From assembly GCF_020216885.1 (NCBI RefSeq), contig NZ_JAIWON010000100.1, positions 1 to 10,000 on the forward strand: a stretch of 10,000 nt of DNA, in the 5' to 3' direction. The position numbers and the translations under genes are program-made. Positions 1 through 8,472 of this stretch are shown here, piece after piece. The number at the start of each line of letters is the position of its first letter. The stretch's first letter is position 1. Origin of the DNA: Zymomonas sp. (GTDB lineage Bacteria > Pseudomonadota > Alphaproteobacteria > Sphingomonadales > Sphingomonadaceae). Under the pieces are notes generated by a model. That model saw only the letters and a program-made list of their open reading frames with translations. It had not been told where the DNA came from and did not search any database.

Positions 1-3000
1 GAAGCGACTTGCCAGGCTCGATGCATCAATTCCGCAGCCACCGCTTCTTCAAAGGGTGAGTCATATCCGCCCAAAGAGCCGTGGACTGCTTCCGAGAAGG
101 CTTGCGGGCCTCGATCAGCAAATTCGATGAAATGTTTCAGATCAATAACCGCCCGCGAAGTCGTCCGGTTTAAATCAATCATTTCAGGGCCAAAGGAGGT
201 AAATAAAATCATTTCCTGTCTGGCGCGGGTCAAGGCAACATTCAGCCGCCGCCACCCCCCTTCGGCAGACAGCGGGCCAAAGGACATCAGCATTGTCGGT
301 GAACCGGGTTCTGTCGGGCCAAAACCGATTCCGATAATCACCAAATCGCGTTCAATCCCTTGAACCGTTTCCAGATTACGAACCGTAACAGGCTCTGGCA
401 GTAAATCGCTGAAATGAGATTCAATTTCAGGGTGATCGCGGCGGGCTTTATCCAGCAAATCTTCAACCAATCTTTGCTGGTCACTATTCAAGGTAATAAT
501 TCCCAAAGACCAGCCTTGCCGGTTAAATTCGGGATCAGTCAAACGGGCTACAGCCTCATCCACCATGGCTTGGGCTTCAATAGCATTCACGCGATTCCGG
601 CCACGACTATAAACCCCGTTCACCCGCCGCCAATGCACAGCCGTTTCTTTCCTGACCGGAGCCGGAAAAGTAATCAGACTGCCATCATAATAACTATGGT
701 TTGAAAAGGCGATCAGGCTTTCATGACGGCTGCGGTAATGGAAATTCAAAGAATGCATCGGGATACCCGCGCTTAAACATTCATCAAGAATACTTTCCAT
801 GTCCCGTTCGGTATCAGCCACCAGATCATCATTTTGCACCGAACGATTAAAAAAGCTGGTCGGCGGCATTTGACGCGGATCACCGGCAACAATAACCTGT
901 TTTCCTCTCGCCATCGCGCCGATAGCATCCCAAGGCGCAATTTGCGAAGCCTCATCAAAAATGACCAGATCAAATAACGCATGGTCAGGCGGTAAAAACT
1001 GGGCAACCGATAATGGACTCATCAGCATACAAGGTGCCAAGCGTCCAAAATCATCACCCATTTCACTAATCAACTGCCGGATAGGCATAGGATGCTTTAA
1101 CTGAAGCTGTCTTTTTAAAATGGCATAACCAGCGGGCAAACCGTTATTTTCATCAACCGCAATATTTTTAGCTAACTGCGCCCGAATATATTGCACCGAT
1201 AATTCAGACACACGGTCATCGACTTTTCGGAAAGCTGCAATATCAGCCATCTGCATAGCCGAAGAGAAACGCCGCAATCGCGGTTCAGCATCAATCAGAT
1301 TACTGGCAAACCAGCGCGCATAACCGGCTTCAAAGGCCGAAGAGACTTGATCGCTCGGAATAGAATGATCTTCAATAGCATCAACCAAAGGTTTTAACCC
1401 TGTTGATACCGCCTCATAACGAATCCGTTGCCAATTCGCCCAAGCCTGCAAACGGTTTTCATAGCTGATAATGGTTTCAGCCAGTTCGAGCCATGCCTTC
1501 GGATCGTTGGGCATGTCGGAATCTGCTAAAGAGACAAAACTATCCTTGGCTCTATCTAATATTTGCAAAGCACTTTTCAGCCGCCGCGCGGCAATTATCA
1601 AAGGAGAAGCCGGATCTAATAACGCATTCGCTTCCATAACTAGATTTTTGACAGCTTGCCGTAATTCGATCAAATGCGCTGGATTAGCCGCCTGCGCTGC
1701 AACCGCAGCCTCCAATTCTTCAGCAAAAGCACATTCATCGGATATCATCGAAAGATTGCTGCTAACACCTTTCCAGCCAGAAAAATATTTCAAGGCTGGC
1801 ATTGTTTTTCTCAAGTGATAGAGTTTTTCATAGAGCCGACCCATCATCACCAGACGTGGCAGATCATGCGCCGCATCAATCCGACCTTTGGTGCGACCTG
1901 CTTTTGCCAAATGTTTGATAATTTTTTTCTTTTCAAAAACAGAAAAGAACCAGAAACGCTGATCGGCTTTTTCCCATTCCTGCCATAAGCGGCGCGGATG
2001 TGTGCGTAGCCGTCTTAGAATATCGCGATCATAGCGGACAGACAGACCAGAAGCCTCTTTGCGATAGCTTTTTAAAATAGAAATAAGTTGATAGGCGGCT
2101 TCGATGATTTTGTTTTTTTCGGCAGAAAAAGCCAAATAGCAATTTTTGCCATAGGCTTTTCCCAATAAATGGACAAAATGGCTTAATTGCTCCAATCCGT
2201 CCCGACTATCAGCCATAATCGGCAAATTAGAAGCCTCGATAATCGCTTCTTTGGCAGCCATGACTTCTAAAACAGCATTTTTTAACTTCTTAGCTGCAGC
2301 AACAATAGATTCCTGCCAACCATTCGACCATTCGCTTACCGTTACCGCATCGAAATCCTGCGGAATATCTTCAACTTCCTGCCAAGCCAGCCCTAAACGT
2401 TGCGCCAGATCACGAAAATGGGCGAGGTCTTGCTCACTATGTTGCAGCGGATGATAAAAATTCAGACGAGGCACTGCACGGCCACCATCCCGAACAACAA
2501 CGCCAATAGCTTGATAAAGAGTCAATCCATTGGGTTGGCGTTGATGCAGCAAATGAACGACTTCATTAAGATTGTCGCGCAATTGTCGCAGCTTTTCTGC
2601 TTCACTTTTCCAGTCAGCTTCGGGGATATCTCGACTGGCCGCCCAAGCCCGATTAAGCTGTTTGATAACTTCGCTACGGGTAGCCTTACTGGAATGAAGC
2701 TCCAGACAGAAATCACCTAATCCATTGGCATTTAAACGCCGCTGAACGACATCAAGCGCGGCCTTTTTCTCTGCCACGAATAAAACGCGCCGCCCCAAAG
2801 CCAGATTATGAGCAATAATATTGGCGATAGTCTGGGATTTCCCTGTCCCCGGAGGGCCATCCAAAACAAAATCACAGCCTTTAGCCGAGGCCACAATAGC
2901 CGCTAATTGAGAGCTATCTGCAGGTAAAGGGGTAAATAATTCACCAGGATTAACGGTTTTATCCAGCGTTTCGGCAGTTGGGAAATGCTTATTTTTAGGT

Positions 3001-4904
3001 AAATTCTCTTTTGTCCGGTCTAATAAATAATGGACAAGAGGACTTTCCTTTAACTGATCGGAACGATCGGTTAAATCTTTCCACATCAGATATTTAACAA
3101 AGGAAAAAGTGCTTAAACTGACTTCGGGAATCAGTTCGAAACCTTTAATATCCCGAATAGCATGACGGATAATATTCCATATCGCGGCAATATCAATCAA
3201 TCCGTCTTGCTCTGGCAAAGCCTTATTCAACTCTGGTATCGTCAGGCTAAAATCATGCCGCAACATCTCCAGAAGTGTCAGATTAAAACGGATTTCATCT
3301 TCATGCCTGACCAGAACCAAACCGGACAAGGCATTTTTCCGTTCCAATGTTACGGGCAATAAAACCAAAGGTGCGAGATACTCCCGCGTTTCTTCAGGAT
3401 GCCGTTTCCATTTCAGAAAACCGATTGCCAAAAACAAGGTATTCGCCCCGCCTTCGTCAATATCGCTTCTAGCTTTCCGATAAAGATCAATCAAAGCGGC
3501 TTCTAGGGCATTAGCTGAAAGCGAAGACATAATTTCGCCTTTAGCCATGGCCGCTTCTGCCATTTCTTGAAGCAAATCGCTCTGATTTTGTGACGCATAC
3601 AGTTCTTTATCGCGCCCATTGGCCGAAAAATCCGGCATTGCTACGATTTTCAGCTTTTTACCGTCACTTAATCCGATTTCCAGCTTCATCGGGTCTGAAC
3701 AGATCAAAGGCACCTGTTTGCTTTTGGCAGGCAGATTTAACAGGCGATTACGCGGCGTTAATTCCAATAATTTACGCTGCCAACTTGTCAGCCGATCTTT
3801 CGCGACAGCATCACTTTCCGACCTTTCGACATCAAAAGCGGGTAATACTGGCGCAGTTTCAAAGGCTTCTGCCGCTTCCCATTCAGATGGCGAAAATTCT
3901 TCACCATTCCCCGACAAGCTATTTAAAGGCCGAATTTTTTGTAAACGCGCCCGATGAATATCGATAGCCATAACAAAATCGGAGGCACGCTCTTCGGCAA
4001 TTTTTTTTAAGGCCTCTCGCTCGGCAACCGACAAAGCAGAAGGTATCCGCTGCAATAAAAGCCGCGAATCCAATAACAGCATATCTTTCAAATCGACCCG
4101 CCGTCTTAAGGCTGCCGCTTCATCGGTAATAAGGGAAGCAAATTCAATCGGCTGTAACCAGACGCCTACCAAAACGGCCTCTCGTAACAAAACGACCAAG
4201 GCGTTTAATCCGGCTTTTTCTAACACTGCGGCCAAAAGTAAGGCCGTATCAAGGCTATTAGCAATCTGCCCTGATATAATTCGTTCAGGCGTCCGTATTT
4301 TCTGACCATTTTCAGCATATTGGTCAGGCATAGGTGCTTCAGATAGATGCAAGCCGCAAAGTGCCGACCAAATAGCCGAGGTTATTTCCCAAACCCGTTC
4401 CCGCGATTGCGACTGGTAACCTTCAATCGAGGCTACTCTTCCCGCTTTTTCCAAAACATCAGAAGCCGATTTCAAGACGGAATCAATGACTGGATCATTC
4501 GGCATAACAAAGGCAGGCAGCAATTCCGACATCGTCTTATAACCACCCCATTGATCATAAGACAGAAGTTCAACCGGCAAGACGGTTTCGGCTAGAATAG
4601 TATCGCCTTTGACAAGCGAGAAAGTCAGATGAGTCGTCAGATTTTCGTTTAAATCATGCAGAAAACCGGCATCCAAAATTACCGGCTGCAAAGCAAGCTG
4701 ATAGCTCTCTTCTTTTTTTAAAAGAGGAATCCTCCAACGGACTTCTTCAATAAAGGGTAAATCCGCTTTCAGGATCAAGGTCAAATCCTGAAAATCTTCC
4801 GAGGTCGGATTGGTTATTTCCAAATCGTGAATTAACGGGACCGCATTCTGATGAGAAGCAAAACCAATTTTACTGGCGACAGAAACGCCAATTTTGATAC
4901 GCAT
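1..4904 (-). CDS. DUF4011-family superfamily 1 helicase, large, C-terminus outside window
   Basis: A hand translation gives 1634 codons without a stop; the 3' end lies beyond position 1. Residues 1-300 resemble the N-terminal module of DUF4011 helicases (QWGG, GQKIRTPERI, GVWLQP). DUF4011 follows, with LLELTPRNRLLNL near 379-391 and STFSFVKYLMWKDL near 598-611. The SF1 core shows Walker A GPPGTGKS (683-690), Walker B FDEAS (1316-1320), GDPRQMPP (1341-1348), HYRSRH (1389-1394), QGIERDLVII (1515-1524) and NVALTRAR (1555-1562). SPFEEAV (1616-1622) looks like the start of the PD-(D/E)XK or Vsr-like domain common at the end of this family. The product is probably a cytoplasmic ATP-dependent nucleic-acid translocase; its substrate is unknown. 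The ATG start is inferred because upstream frame codons lack a better start, although its ribosome-binding site is weak. TTA leucine codons are much more frequent than in hflX. A phage-defence role is possible but unproven. Confidence 0.93.
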   Translation of the reverse strand, partial: MRIKIGVSVASKIGFASHQNAVPLIHDLEITNPTSEDFQDLTLILKADLPFIEEVRWRIPLLKKEESYQLALQPVILDAGFLHDLNENLTTHLTFSLVKGDTILAETVLPVELLSYDQWGGYKTMSELLPAFVMPNDPVIDSVLKSASDVLEKAGRVASIEGYQSQSRERVWEITSAIWSALCGLHLSEAPMPDQYAENGQKIRTPERIISGQIANSLDTALLLAAVLEKAGLNALVVLLREAVLVGVWLQPIEFASLITDEAAALRRRVDLKDMLLLDSRLLLQRIPSALSVAEREALKKIAEERASDFVMAIDIHRARLQKIRPLNSLSGNGEEFSPSEWEAAEAFETAPVLPAFDVERSESDAVAKDRLTSWQRKLLELTPRNRLLNLPAKSKQVPLICSDPMKLEIGLSDGKKLKIVAMPDFSANGRDKELYASQNQSDLLQEMAEAAMAKGEIMSSLSANALEAALIDLYRKARSDIDEGGANTLFLAIGFLKWKRHPEETREYLAPLVLLPVTLERKNALSGLVLVRHEDEIRFNLTLLEMLRHDFSLTIPELNKALPEQDGLIDIAAIWNIIRHAIRDIKGFELIPEVSLSTFSFVKYLMWKDLTDRSDQLKESPLVHYLLDRTKENLPKNKHFPTAETLDKTVNPGELFTPLPADSSQLAAIVASAKGCDFVLDGPPGTGKSQTIANIIAHNLALGRRVLFVAEKKAALDVVQRRLNANGLGDFCLELHSSKATRSEVIKQLNRAWAASRDIPEADWKSEAEKLRQLRDNLNEVVHLLHQRQPNGLTLYQAIGVVVRDGGRAVPRLNFYHPLQHSEQDLAHFRDLAQRLGLAWQEVEDIPQDFDAVTVSEWSNGWQESIVAAAKKLKNAVLEVMAAKEAIIEASNLPIMADSRDGLEQLSHFVHLLGKAYGKNCYLAFSAEKNKIIEAAYQLISILKSYRKEASGLSVRYDRDILRRLRTHPRRLWQEWEKADQRFWFFSVFEKKKIIKHLAKAGRTKGRIDAAHDLPRLVMMGRLYEKLYHLRKTMPALKYFSGWKGVSSNLSMISDECAFAEELEAAVAAQAANPAHLIELRQAVKNLVMEANALLDPASPLIIAARRLKSALQILDRAKDSFVSLADSDMPNDPKAWLELAETIISYENRLQAWANWQRIRYEAVSTGLKPLVDAIEDHSIPSDQVSSAFEAGYARWFASNLIDAEPRLRRFSSAMQMADIAAFRKVDDRVSELSVQYIRAQLAKNIAVDENNGLPAGYAILKRQLQLKHPMPIRQLISEMGDDFGRLAPCMLMSPLSVAQFLPPDHALFDLVIFDEASQIAPWDAIGAMARGKQVIVAGDPRQMPPTSFFNRSVQNDDLVADTERDMESILDECLSAGIPMHSLNFHYRSRHESLIAFSNHSYYDGSLITFPAPVRKETAVHWRRVNGVYSRGRNRVNAIEAQAMVDEAVARLTDPEFNRQGWSLGIITLNSDQQRLVEDLLDKARRDHPEIESHFSDLLPEPVTVRNLETVQGIERDLVIIGIGFGPTEPGSPTMLMSFGPLSAEGGWRRLNVALTRARQEMILFTSFGPEMIDLNRTTSRAVIDLKHFIEFADRGPQAFSEAVHGSLGGYDSPFEEAVAAELMHRAWQVA

Positions 4905-5124
4905 GCACAATAATCCCGAACCTCGCGCATGGACAGACGCTTGGTTATCCTCACCCGAAACAACAGCCAATATAAGACAAGCCTTGCCCAAATACCCTAT
5001 AGAACTTGATAGCAAGCGTTATTCAATCGCTTTTTCATCATAAAAGCTGAAAAAAGGCAAAAAAAGATAATTTACTGAAAAAACATAGGGATATTGAAGA
5101 AAACAAGATCAGGGGAATCTCTGT
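4905..5124. other. Intergenic gap between ParB-like gene and helicase gene
   Basis: This 220-base gap should hold the end of the ParB-like transcript and the helicase promoter. On the minus strand it has two long T tracts (around 5045-5066 and 5080) but no GC-rich hairpin in front of them, so I cannot call an intrinsic terminator. TATATT occurs near 4970 without a convincing -35 partner. No RNA gene or open frame is visible. Confidence 0.5.
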
Positions 5125-5751
5125 CTAGACATGCTTTACTTGCGGCGCACACCATCCGGGTAAATAGGAAGCCTTTTTATCATGGGCAAGAATCAAGGCT
5201 TTTTCCAAGAAATCATTGAAATTATGCGCAATGTCGGCTCCGCTAAATTGCCGCCGCAAATAATCCGCCCATAAAAATTCACTAAAAGGCGTCACGTCTT
5301 TGGCATATCCTCCAGCACGGCGCAAAGATCCAGCCAGCGAACGATAAGGATCGTCTTTCATATCGGTCAGACTATCAGGAATATCCTGATAACTACGGCG
5401 GACGCCCTTTTCATCGAAAGGATGCATCCAGCGCTGGCTATCCATCACAAACCAGAAATGATCTTTTTCCAAAGAAGAAAGATCGGCCATCACGGATAAG
5501 GCAACTTTAGTCACACCCTCTTCTAAAAGCGCGCGGCATAGATGGTGATGATCGACAACAAAAGGCTGACTTTGTTCTCCCAGAACTACGGGAATTAAAT
5601 GGCTGCCAAGATAAAGAGATTTTTTATCATCCTCTTTCTCTCGCCAATTTTCGCGTTTATTTTCGACTTCCCGCATACCAACCGAAATCTGGGTAGGATG
5701 CAAGTCAGTCAAAGCGGCTGTCAAAAGCACAGGTTCGCGGATATCAGCCAT
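5125..5751 (-). CDS. ParB-like protein of the ParBc_2 type, function unknown
   Basis: The 208-residue product resembles the putative ParB-like nuclease family ParBc_2 (ParB/Srx N-terminal fold). The seen landmarks are LHPTQISVGMREV near the N-terminus, LIPVVLG, the ParB-box-like VDHHHLCRALLEEG in the first half, then WMHPFD, the DDPYRSLAG segment, GGYAKD, PFSEFLWADYLRR and a C-terminal LPGW. There is no helix-turn-helix region like that of true chromosome-partitioning ParB and no ParA neighbour, so a segregation role is unlikely. An ATG 13 codons upstream (5790) is in frame, but the start at 5751 has a strong AAAGGAG five bases before it and is preferred. It lies between yqgE and the helicase, with gaps of 140 and 220 bases, so it is probably transcribed on its own. 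Biochemical role: not known to me. Confidence 0.88.
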   Translation of the reverse strand: MADIREPVLLTAALTDLHPTQISVGMREVENKRENWREKEDDKKSLYLGSHLIPVVLGEQSQPFVVDHHHLCRALLEEGVTKVALSVMADLSSLEKDHFWFVMDSQRWMHPFDEKGVRRSYQDIPDSLTDMKDDPYRSLAGSLRRAGGYAKDVTPFSEFLWADYLRRQFSGADIAHNFNDFLEKALILAHDKKASYLPGWCAPQVKHV

Positions 5752-5756
5752 ATTCT

Positions 5757-5763
5757 CTCCTTT
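5757..5763 (-). promoter_or_regulatory. Shine-Dalgarno sequence that sets the ParB-like start
   Basis: On the minus strand AAAGGAG is followed by five bases and the ATG at 5751. This match is the best ribosome-binding site in the window, and it rules against the longer in-frame start at 5790. Confidence 0.8.
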
Positions 5764-5891
5764 ATCGGGATAAATGAGACATGCATCCAATTGGTGGGAT
5801 CGTTTTCTTCAGCTTCTAGACAGTAATATTCTTGAAAAATATTTTCTTCTACAAAAGAAATATATCAAAAAATGAAAGACATTATCTATCG

Positions 5892-6458
5892 TCAAGCCTG
5901 TCCTATTTTTGTCGCCAAACGATAAAAATCGACCCCAGCCTGTTGATATCCCTGCTGCCAACGATTTTCTGCCGGACAAGAGAAGAGTAATTGGTCATCC
6001 ACTTTGGAAAGAAACCAATCTGCCTGCTTCATTTCCTGATCCAGTTGACCAGCACCCCACCCAGCATAGCCCAAAGCAACCAGCCAATGCTGGGGTCCTT
6101 CTCCACGACTAAGGGCATGAAGCACGTCGAGAGTACAGGTCAAAGCCCAATCCTGCCCAACCATCATGCTATCAGAACTATGCCAATCGCGACTATGCAA
6201 GACCATCCCGCGTTGGGGTTCACAGGGGCCGCCATCATGGACAGGTCGATCAGGAACAAGGCCGGGCTGAATACCCAATTGATGCATCAAAGAATGCAAA
6301 GTCACATCGGGAATAATGCGACCAATATTCAGCCCCAAAGCCCCTTTTTCATTAAAGGCACATAAAGCGATAACCGCTTTTTGAAATTCGACATCTCTCA
6401 TATTGGGCAAAGCCAAAAGCAATAATCCGCTTAGCTCTGGACAAGGATCAGTAACCAT
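5892..6458 (-). CDS. yqgE: YqgE/AlgH family protein (DUF179)
   Basis: The 188-residue protein matches the usual YqgE/AlgH length and pattern: [22 protein letters not shown] at the N-terminus, the GALGLNIGR segment, VHDGGPCEP followed by RGMVLHS, and the [14 protein letters not shown] block in the C-terminal half. The family is a single-domain cytoplasmic protein whose molecular function is not settled; the name AlgH comes from an alginate-regulation report in Pseudomonas. It begins 20 bases after the hflX stop, so cotranscription with hfq-hflX is likely. The start at 6458 is the only one before an in-frame TGA, but it lacks a well-placed Shine-Dalgarno sequence: GAGAAG over the hflX stop is 16 bases away. 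Translation may therefore be coupled to upstream reading. Confidence 0.93.
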   Translation of the reverse strand: MVTDPCPELSGLLLLALPNMRDVEFQKAVIALCAFNEKGALGLNIGRIIPDVTLHSLMHQLGIQPGLVPDRPVHDGGPCEPQRGMVLHSRDWHSSDSMMVGQDWALTCTLDVLHALSRGEGPQHWLVALGYAGWGAGQLDQEMKQADWFLSKVDDQLLFSCPAENRWQQGYQQAGVDFYRLATKIGQA

Positions 6459-6478
6459 AAGAAAGGGTCATAGTCTTC

Positions 6479-7861
6479 TCATAAAGACGGATGCAAGTCT
6501 TCGGATTCATCCTCAGAAGAAGACATATCCTGATACAAAAAACCGAAGCGTTCGATAAAACGCCCCCAATTTTCATCCGACATTCTGACGTCGAATTCCA
6601 TTTTCCCGGTCTCATCATTCATCACGTCACTGACAACATCGCCATGGGCATAAAGCCAAGCCATAGCCTGACCTTCTGTCACAGGAAGATCAATATGACG
6701 CAGACGATGGGCTTCTGACAGTCTCTGGGAAACCAACTCCCGTAAGTCTTCTATGCCTTCACCTGTCCATGCCGATATCAAGGCAACATCATCACGACGC
6801 GCGGCTTCAGCAGCAAGGCTTTCATGAGCTTCTTCGGATAAAAGATCACTTTTATTCCAAGCCTCAATAACCGGAATAGCAAATTCCCCGCCTTCTTCGA
6901 CAGGGGCAATCCCGATTTCAGCCAAAACACGCTCAACATCTTCGCGCTCGGATTCACTATCTTCTTGGGCGATATCGCGGACATGCAGAATAAGATCAGC
7001 CGCGGTAACTTCTTCCAAAGTCGCCCGAAAGGCCGCAACCAACTGGGTCGGCAAATCAGAAACAAAACCCACCGTATCTGACAAAATAGCCTTATCAATA
7101 CCAGGTAAAGCAATCTGGCGCATCGTTGGGTCAAGGGTTGCGAAAAGCAAATCCTTGGCCATGACATCGGCTCCAGTCATACGGTTAAACAGGGTCGATT
7201 TTCCGGCATTAGTATAACCGACCAAGGCAACGACCGGCCAAGGGGCTTTTTTCCGTCTTGCCCGATGCAATCCACGCGTTCGCGTTACCTGTGCCAAATC
7301 ACGCCGCAATTTTGCCATGCGGTCACGGATCATGCGGCGATCGGCTTCAATTTGGGTTTCACCCGGGCCGCCTAAAAATCCAAAGCCCCCTCTTTGACGC
7401 TCCAAATGCGTCCATGTCCGAACCAAACGACCCGCTTGATAATCCAAATGGGCAAGCTCGACCTGCAAACGCCCTTCAGCGGTTGCTGCACGCGCACCAA
7501 AAATTTCAAGGATAAGACCGGTTCGGTCGATAACCTTCACATCCAAAGAGGTCTCAAGATTGCGCTGCTGAATCGGCGTCAAAGGGCCATCGACAATGAC
7601 CAGATCGACTTCTTCATCTCTTGCTGCGGTGACAATCTGCTCAACCTGCCCTGGACCAAACAAAGTCGAGGCTTTTGGGGCGCGCAAATGGAAAGCTAAT
7701 TTGGAAACAACATCCAACCCGATGGCACAGGCCAGACCAGTTGCCTCTTCCAATCTAGCTTCGGTCGAACGCTTGTTATTATCTTCCAATTCAGGAAGAA
7801 CGATCAATACGCGGGCGCCATGTGAAACGCCATCGGCTTCGGAACGGACAAAACCACTCAA
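6479..7861 (-). CDS. hflX: GTPase HflX, ribosome-associated
   Basis: The 460-residue protein has the HflX layout: an N-terminal nucleotide-binding-like domain with [10 protein letters not shown] near 67-76, a helical linker with [13 protein letters not shown] (164-176), and a G domain with G1 GYTNAGKS (215-222), G2 around T242-T246 (ATLDPT), G3 DTVGF (262-266), G4 NKSD (336-339) and G5 SAW (363-365). HflX binds the 50S subunit and splits stalled or heat-damaged ribosomes using GTP, in the cytoplasm. All nucleotide-binding motifs look intact. The start appears to be TTG at 7861, whose bases overlap the hfq stop TGA; no other start codon exists in this frame near there, and the upstream frame has none. 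This overlap suggests translational coupling to hfq. The C-terminus is acidic and serine-rich (SSSEDESED). Confidence 0.97.
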   Translation of the reverse strand: MSGFVRSEADGVSHGARVLIVLPELEDNNKRSTEARLEEATGLACAIGLDVVSKLAFHLRAPKASTLFGPGQVEQIVTAARDEEVDLVIVDGPLTPIQQRNLETSLDVKVIDRTGLILEIFGARAATAEGRLQVELAHLDYQAGRLVRTWTHLERQRGGFGFLGGPGETQIEADRRMIRDRMAKLRRDLAQVTRTRGLHRARRKKAPWPVVALVGYTNAGKSTLFNRMTGADVMAKDLLFATLDPTMRQIALPGIDKAILSDTVGFVSDLPTQLVAAFRATLEEVTAADLILHVRDIAQEDSESEREDVERVLAEIGIAPVEEGGEFAIPVIEAWNKSDLLSEEAHESLAAEAARRDDVALISAWTGEGIEDLRELVSQRLSEAHRLRHIDLPVTEGQAMAWLYAHGDVVSDVMNDETGKMEFDVRMSDENWGRFIERFGFLYQDMSSSEDESEDLHPSL

Positions 7862-8343
7862 TCCTCGTCTCGCCTTTCTGTCATTGTCAAATCTACAGAT
7901 TTCACAGGCTGCACTGTTGAAACCGCATGTTTATAAACCAGCTGCGCGTCGTCATTACGGGTCAATAAGACGCAGAATAGATCAAAGGCGGCAATTTCAC
8001 CTTGTAACATGACCCCGTTTATCAAAAACATCGTCACCGGTTCTTGCTGCTGCATAATCGCCGATAAAAAGACATCCTGAAGCAAACTGGATTTACGTTC
8101 AGCCATCAAACTGCGACTTTCGCGTAGCTGTTCCAGTGGATGCGCCGGAATAATGGTAGAAATAGCGTGTTTATAGACCAGCTGTGACTGACCATCTCTC
8201 CGCAGCAGAATAGAAAAATTGTCAAACCAGGTGATAACACCCTGTAATTTAACGCCTTTTACCAAAAACATCGTCACCGGTGTGCGGGTCTTGCGCAAGG
8301 TATTAAGGAAAAAATCCTGAAGATTATTGACCTTTTCGGCCAT
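7858..8343 (-). CDS. hfq: RNA chaperone Hfq with two tandem Sm domains
   Basis: The 161-residue protein is about twice a normal Hfq core and contains two Sm modules spaced exactly 80 residues apart. Module 1 (about 8-66) has [21 protein letters not shown] and VYKHAIST. Module 2 (about 88-146) has [21 protein letters not shown] and VYKHAVST. Both keep the proximal-face uridine-site residues (Q, F, K-H by analogy with E. coli Q8, F42, K56, H57). The arginine rim is present only in module 1 (RKTR, 17-20); module 2 has MQQQ (97-100), and the K31 equivalent is M112. Hfq binds small RNAs and mRNAs in the cytoplasm and forms hexameric rings; a trimer of two-module chains would rebuild such a ring (inference). 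A two-Sm-domain Hfq is described for Z. mobilis. The upstream GGAG lies nine bases before the ATG. Confidence 0.97.
   Translation of the reverse strand: MAEKVNNLQDFFLNTLRKTRTPVTMFLVKGVKLQGVITWFDNFSILLRRDGQSQLVYKHAISTIIPAHPLEQLRESRSLMAERKSSLLQDVFLSAIMQQQEPVTMFLINGVMLQGEIAAFDLFCVLLTRNDDAQLVYKHAVSTVQPVKSVDLTMTERRDED
7906..8322 (-). repeat. Internal direct duplication of the Sm module in hfq
   Basis: The two module copies occupy 8146-8322 and 7906-8082, 240 bases apart and in the same frame. A 19-base block at 8023-8041 is identical to 8263-8281 (encoding PVTMFL). The rest has diverged at the nucleotide level, so this is an old in-frame duplication, not an assembly artefact. Confidence 0.9.
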
Positions 8344-8346
8344 TGT

Positions 8347-8358
8347 CCGGTTCTCCGG
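8347..8358 (-). promoter_or_regulatory. Small hairpin over the hfq ribosome-binding site
   Basis: The minus strand reads CCGG, AGAA, CCGG: a four-base-pair GC stem with a four-base loop. Its left arm and loop contain the GGAG that would serve as the Shine-Dalgarno sequence nine bases before the hfq ATG. The stem is short, so structure-based control is only a suggestion. Confidence 0.35.
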
Positions 8359-8443
8359 TTTGTTGGCTGGACAAAATCATTACAAAACATCCACGCCCAG
8401 CAAATATGGATGCACGCCTATGTGAAGAGTCTTTCAAGAGGTG

Positions 8444-8472
8444 ATAATATAGTTTAAAATTTCAAATGTTAC
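8444..8472 (-). promoter_or_regulatory. Candidate hfq promoter
   Basis: On the minus strand GTAACA (8467-8472, 4 of 6 to TTGACA) is followed by a 17-base spacer and TATTAT (8444-8449, 5 of 6 to TATAAT). Initiation would fall near 8437, giving an hfq leader of about 90 bases. This is the best-spaced pair I found in the gap, but sphingomonad promoters are degenerate and no experiment is visible here. Confidence 0.4.

Noticed and set aside
127..4595. Many plus-strand and alternative-frame open frames of 60-125 codons
   Set aside because: They lie across the intact minus-strand helicase frame, show no family resemblance and lack ribosome-binding sites; they are shadows.
5016..5035. Plus-strand hairpin AAGCG/CGCTT followed by T residues
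   Set aside because: The stem has only five base pairs and there is no plus-strand gene for it to terminate.
5125..5790. Longer start of the ParB-like protein at 5790
   Set aside because: No ribosome-binding site precedes it, whereas the ATG at 5751 has an excellent one.
5839..5868. Possible promoter for the ParB-like gene (TTGATA at 5863-5868)
   Set aside because: The -35-like box is good, but no acceptable -10 lies 16-18 bases downstream (AAAATA or AAATAT at best), and the whole gap is AT-rich.
7858..8343. Frameshift or assembly duplication as the cause of the double hfq
   Set aside because: The two halves differ clearly at nucleotide and protein level and stay in one frame, and a tandem Hfq is known in Zymomonas.
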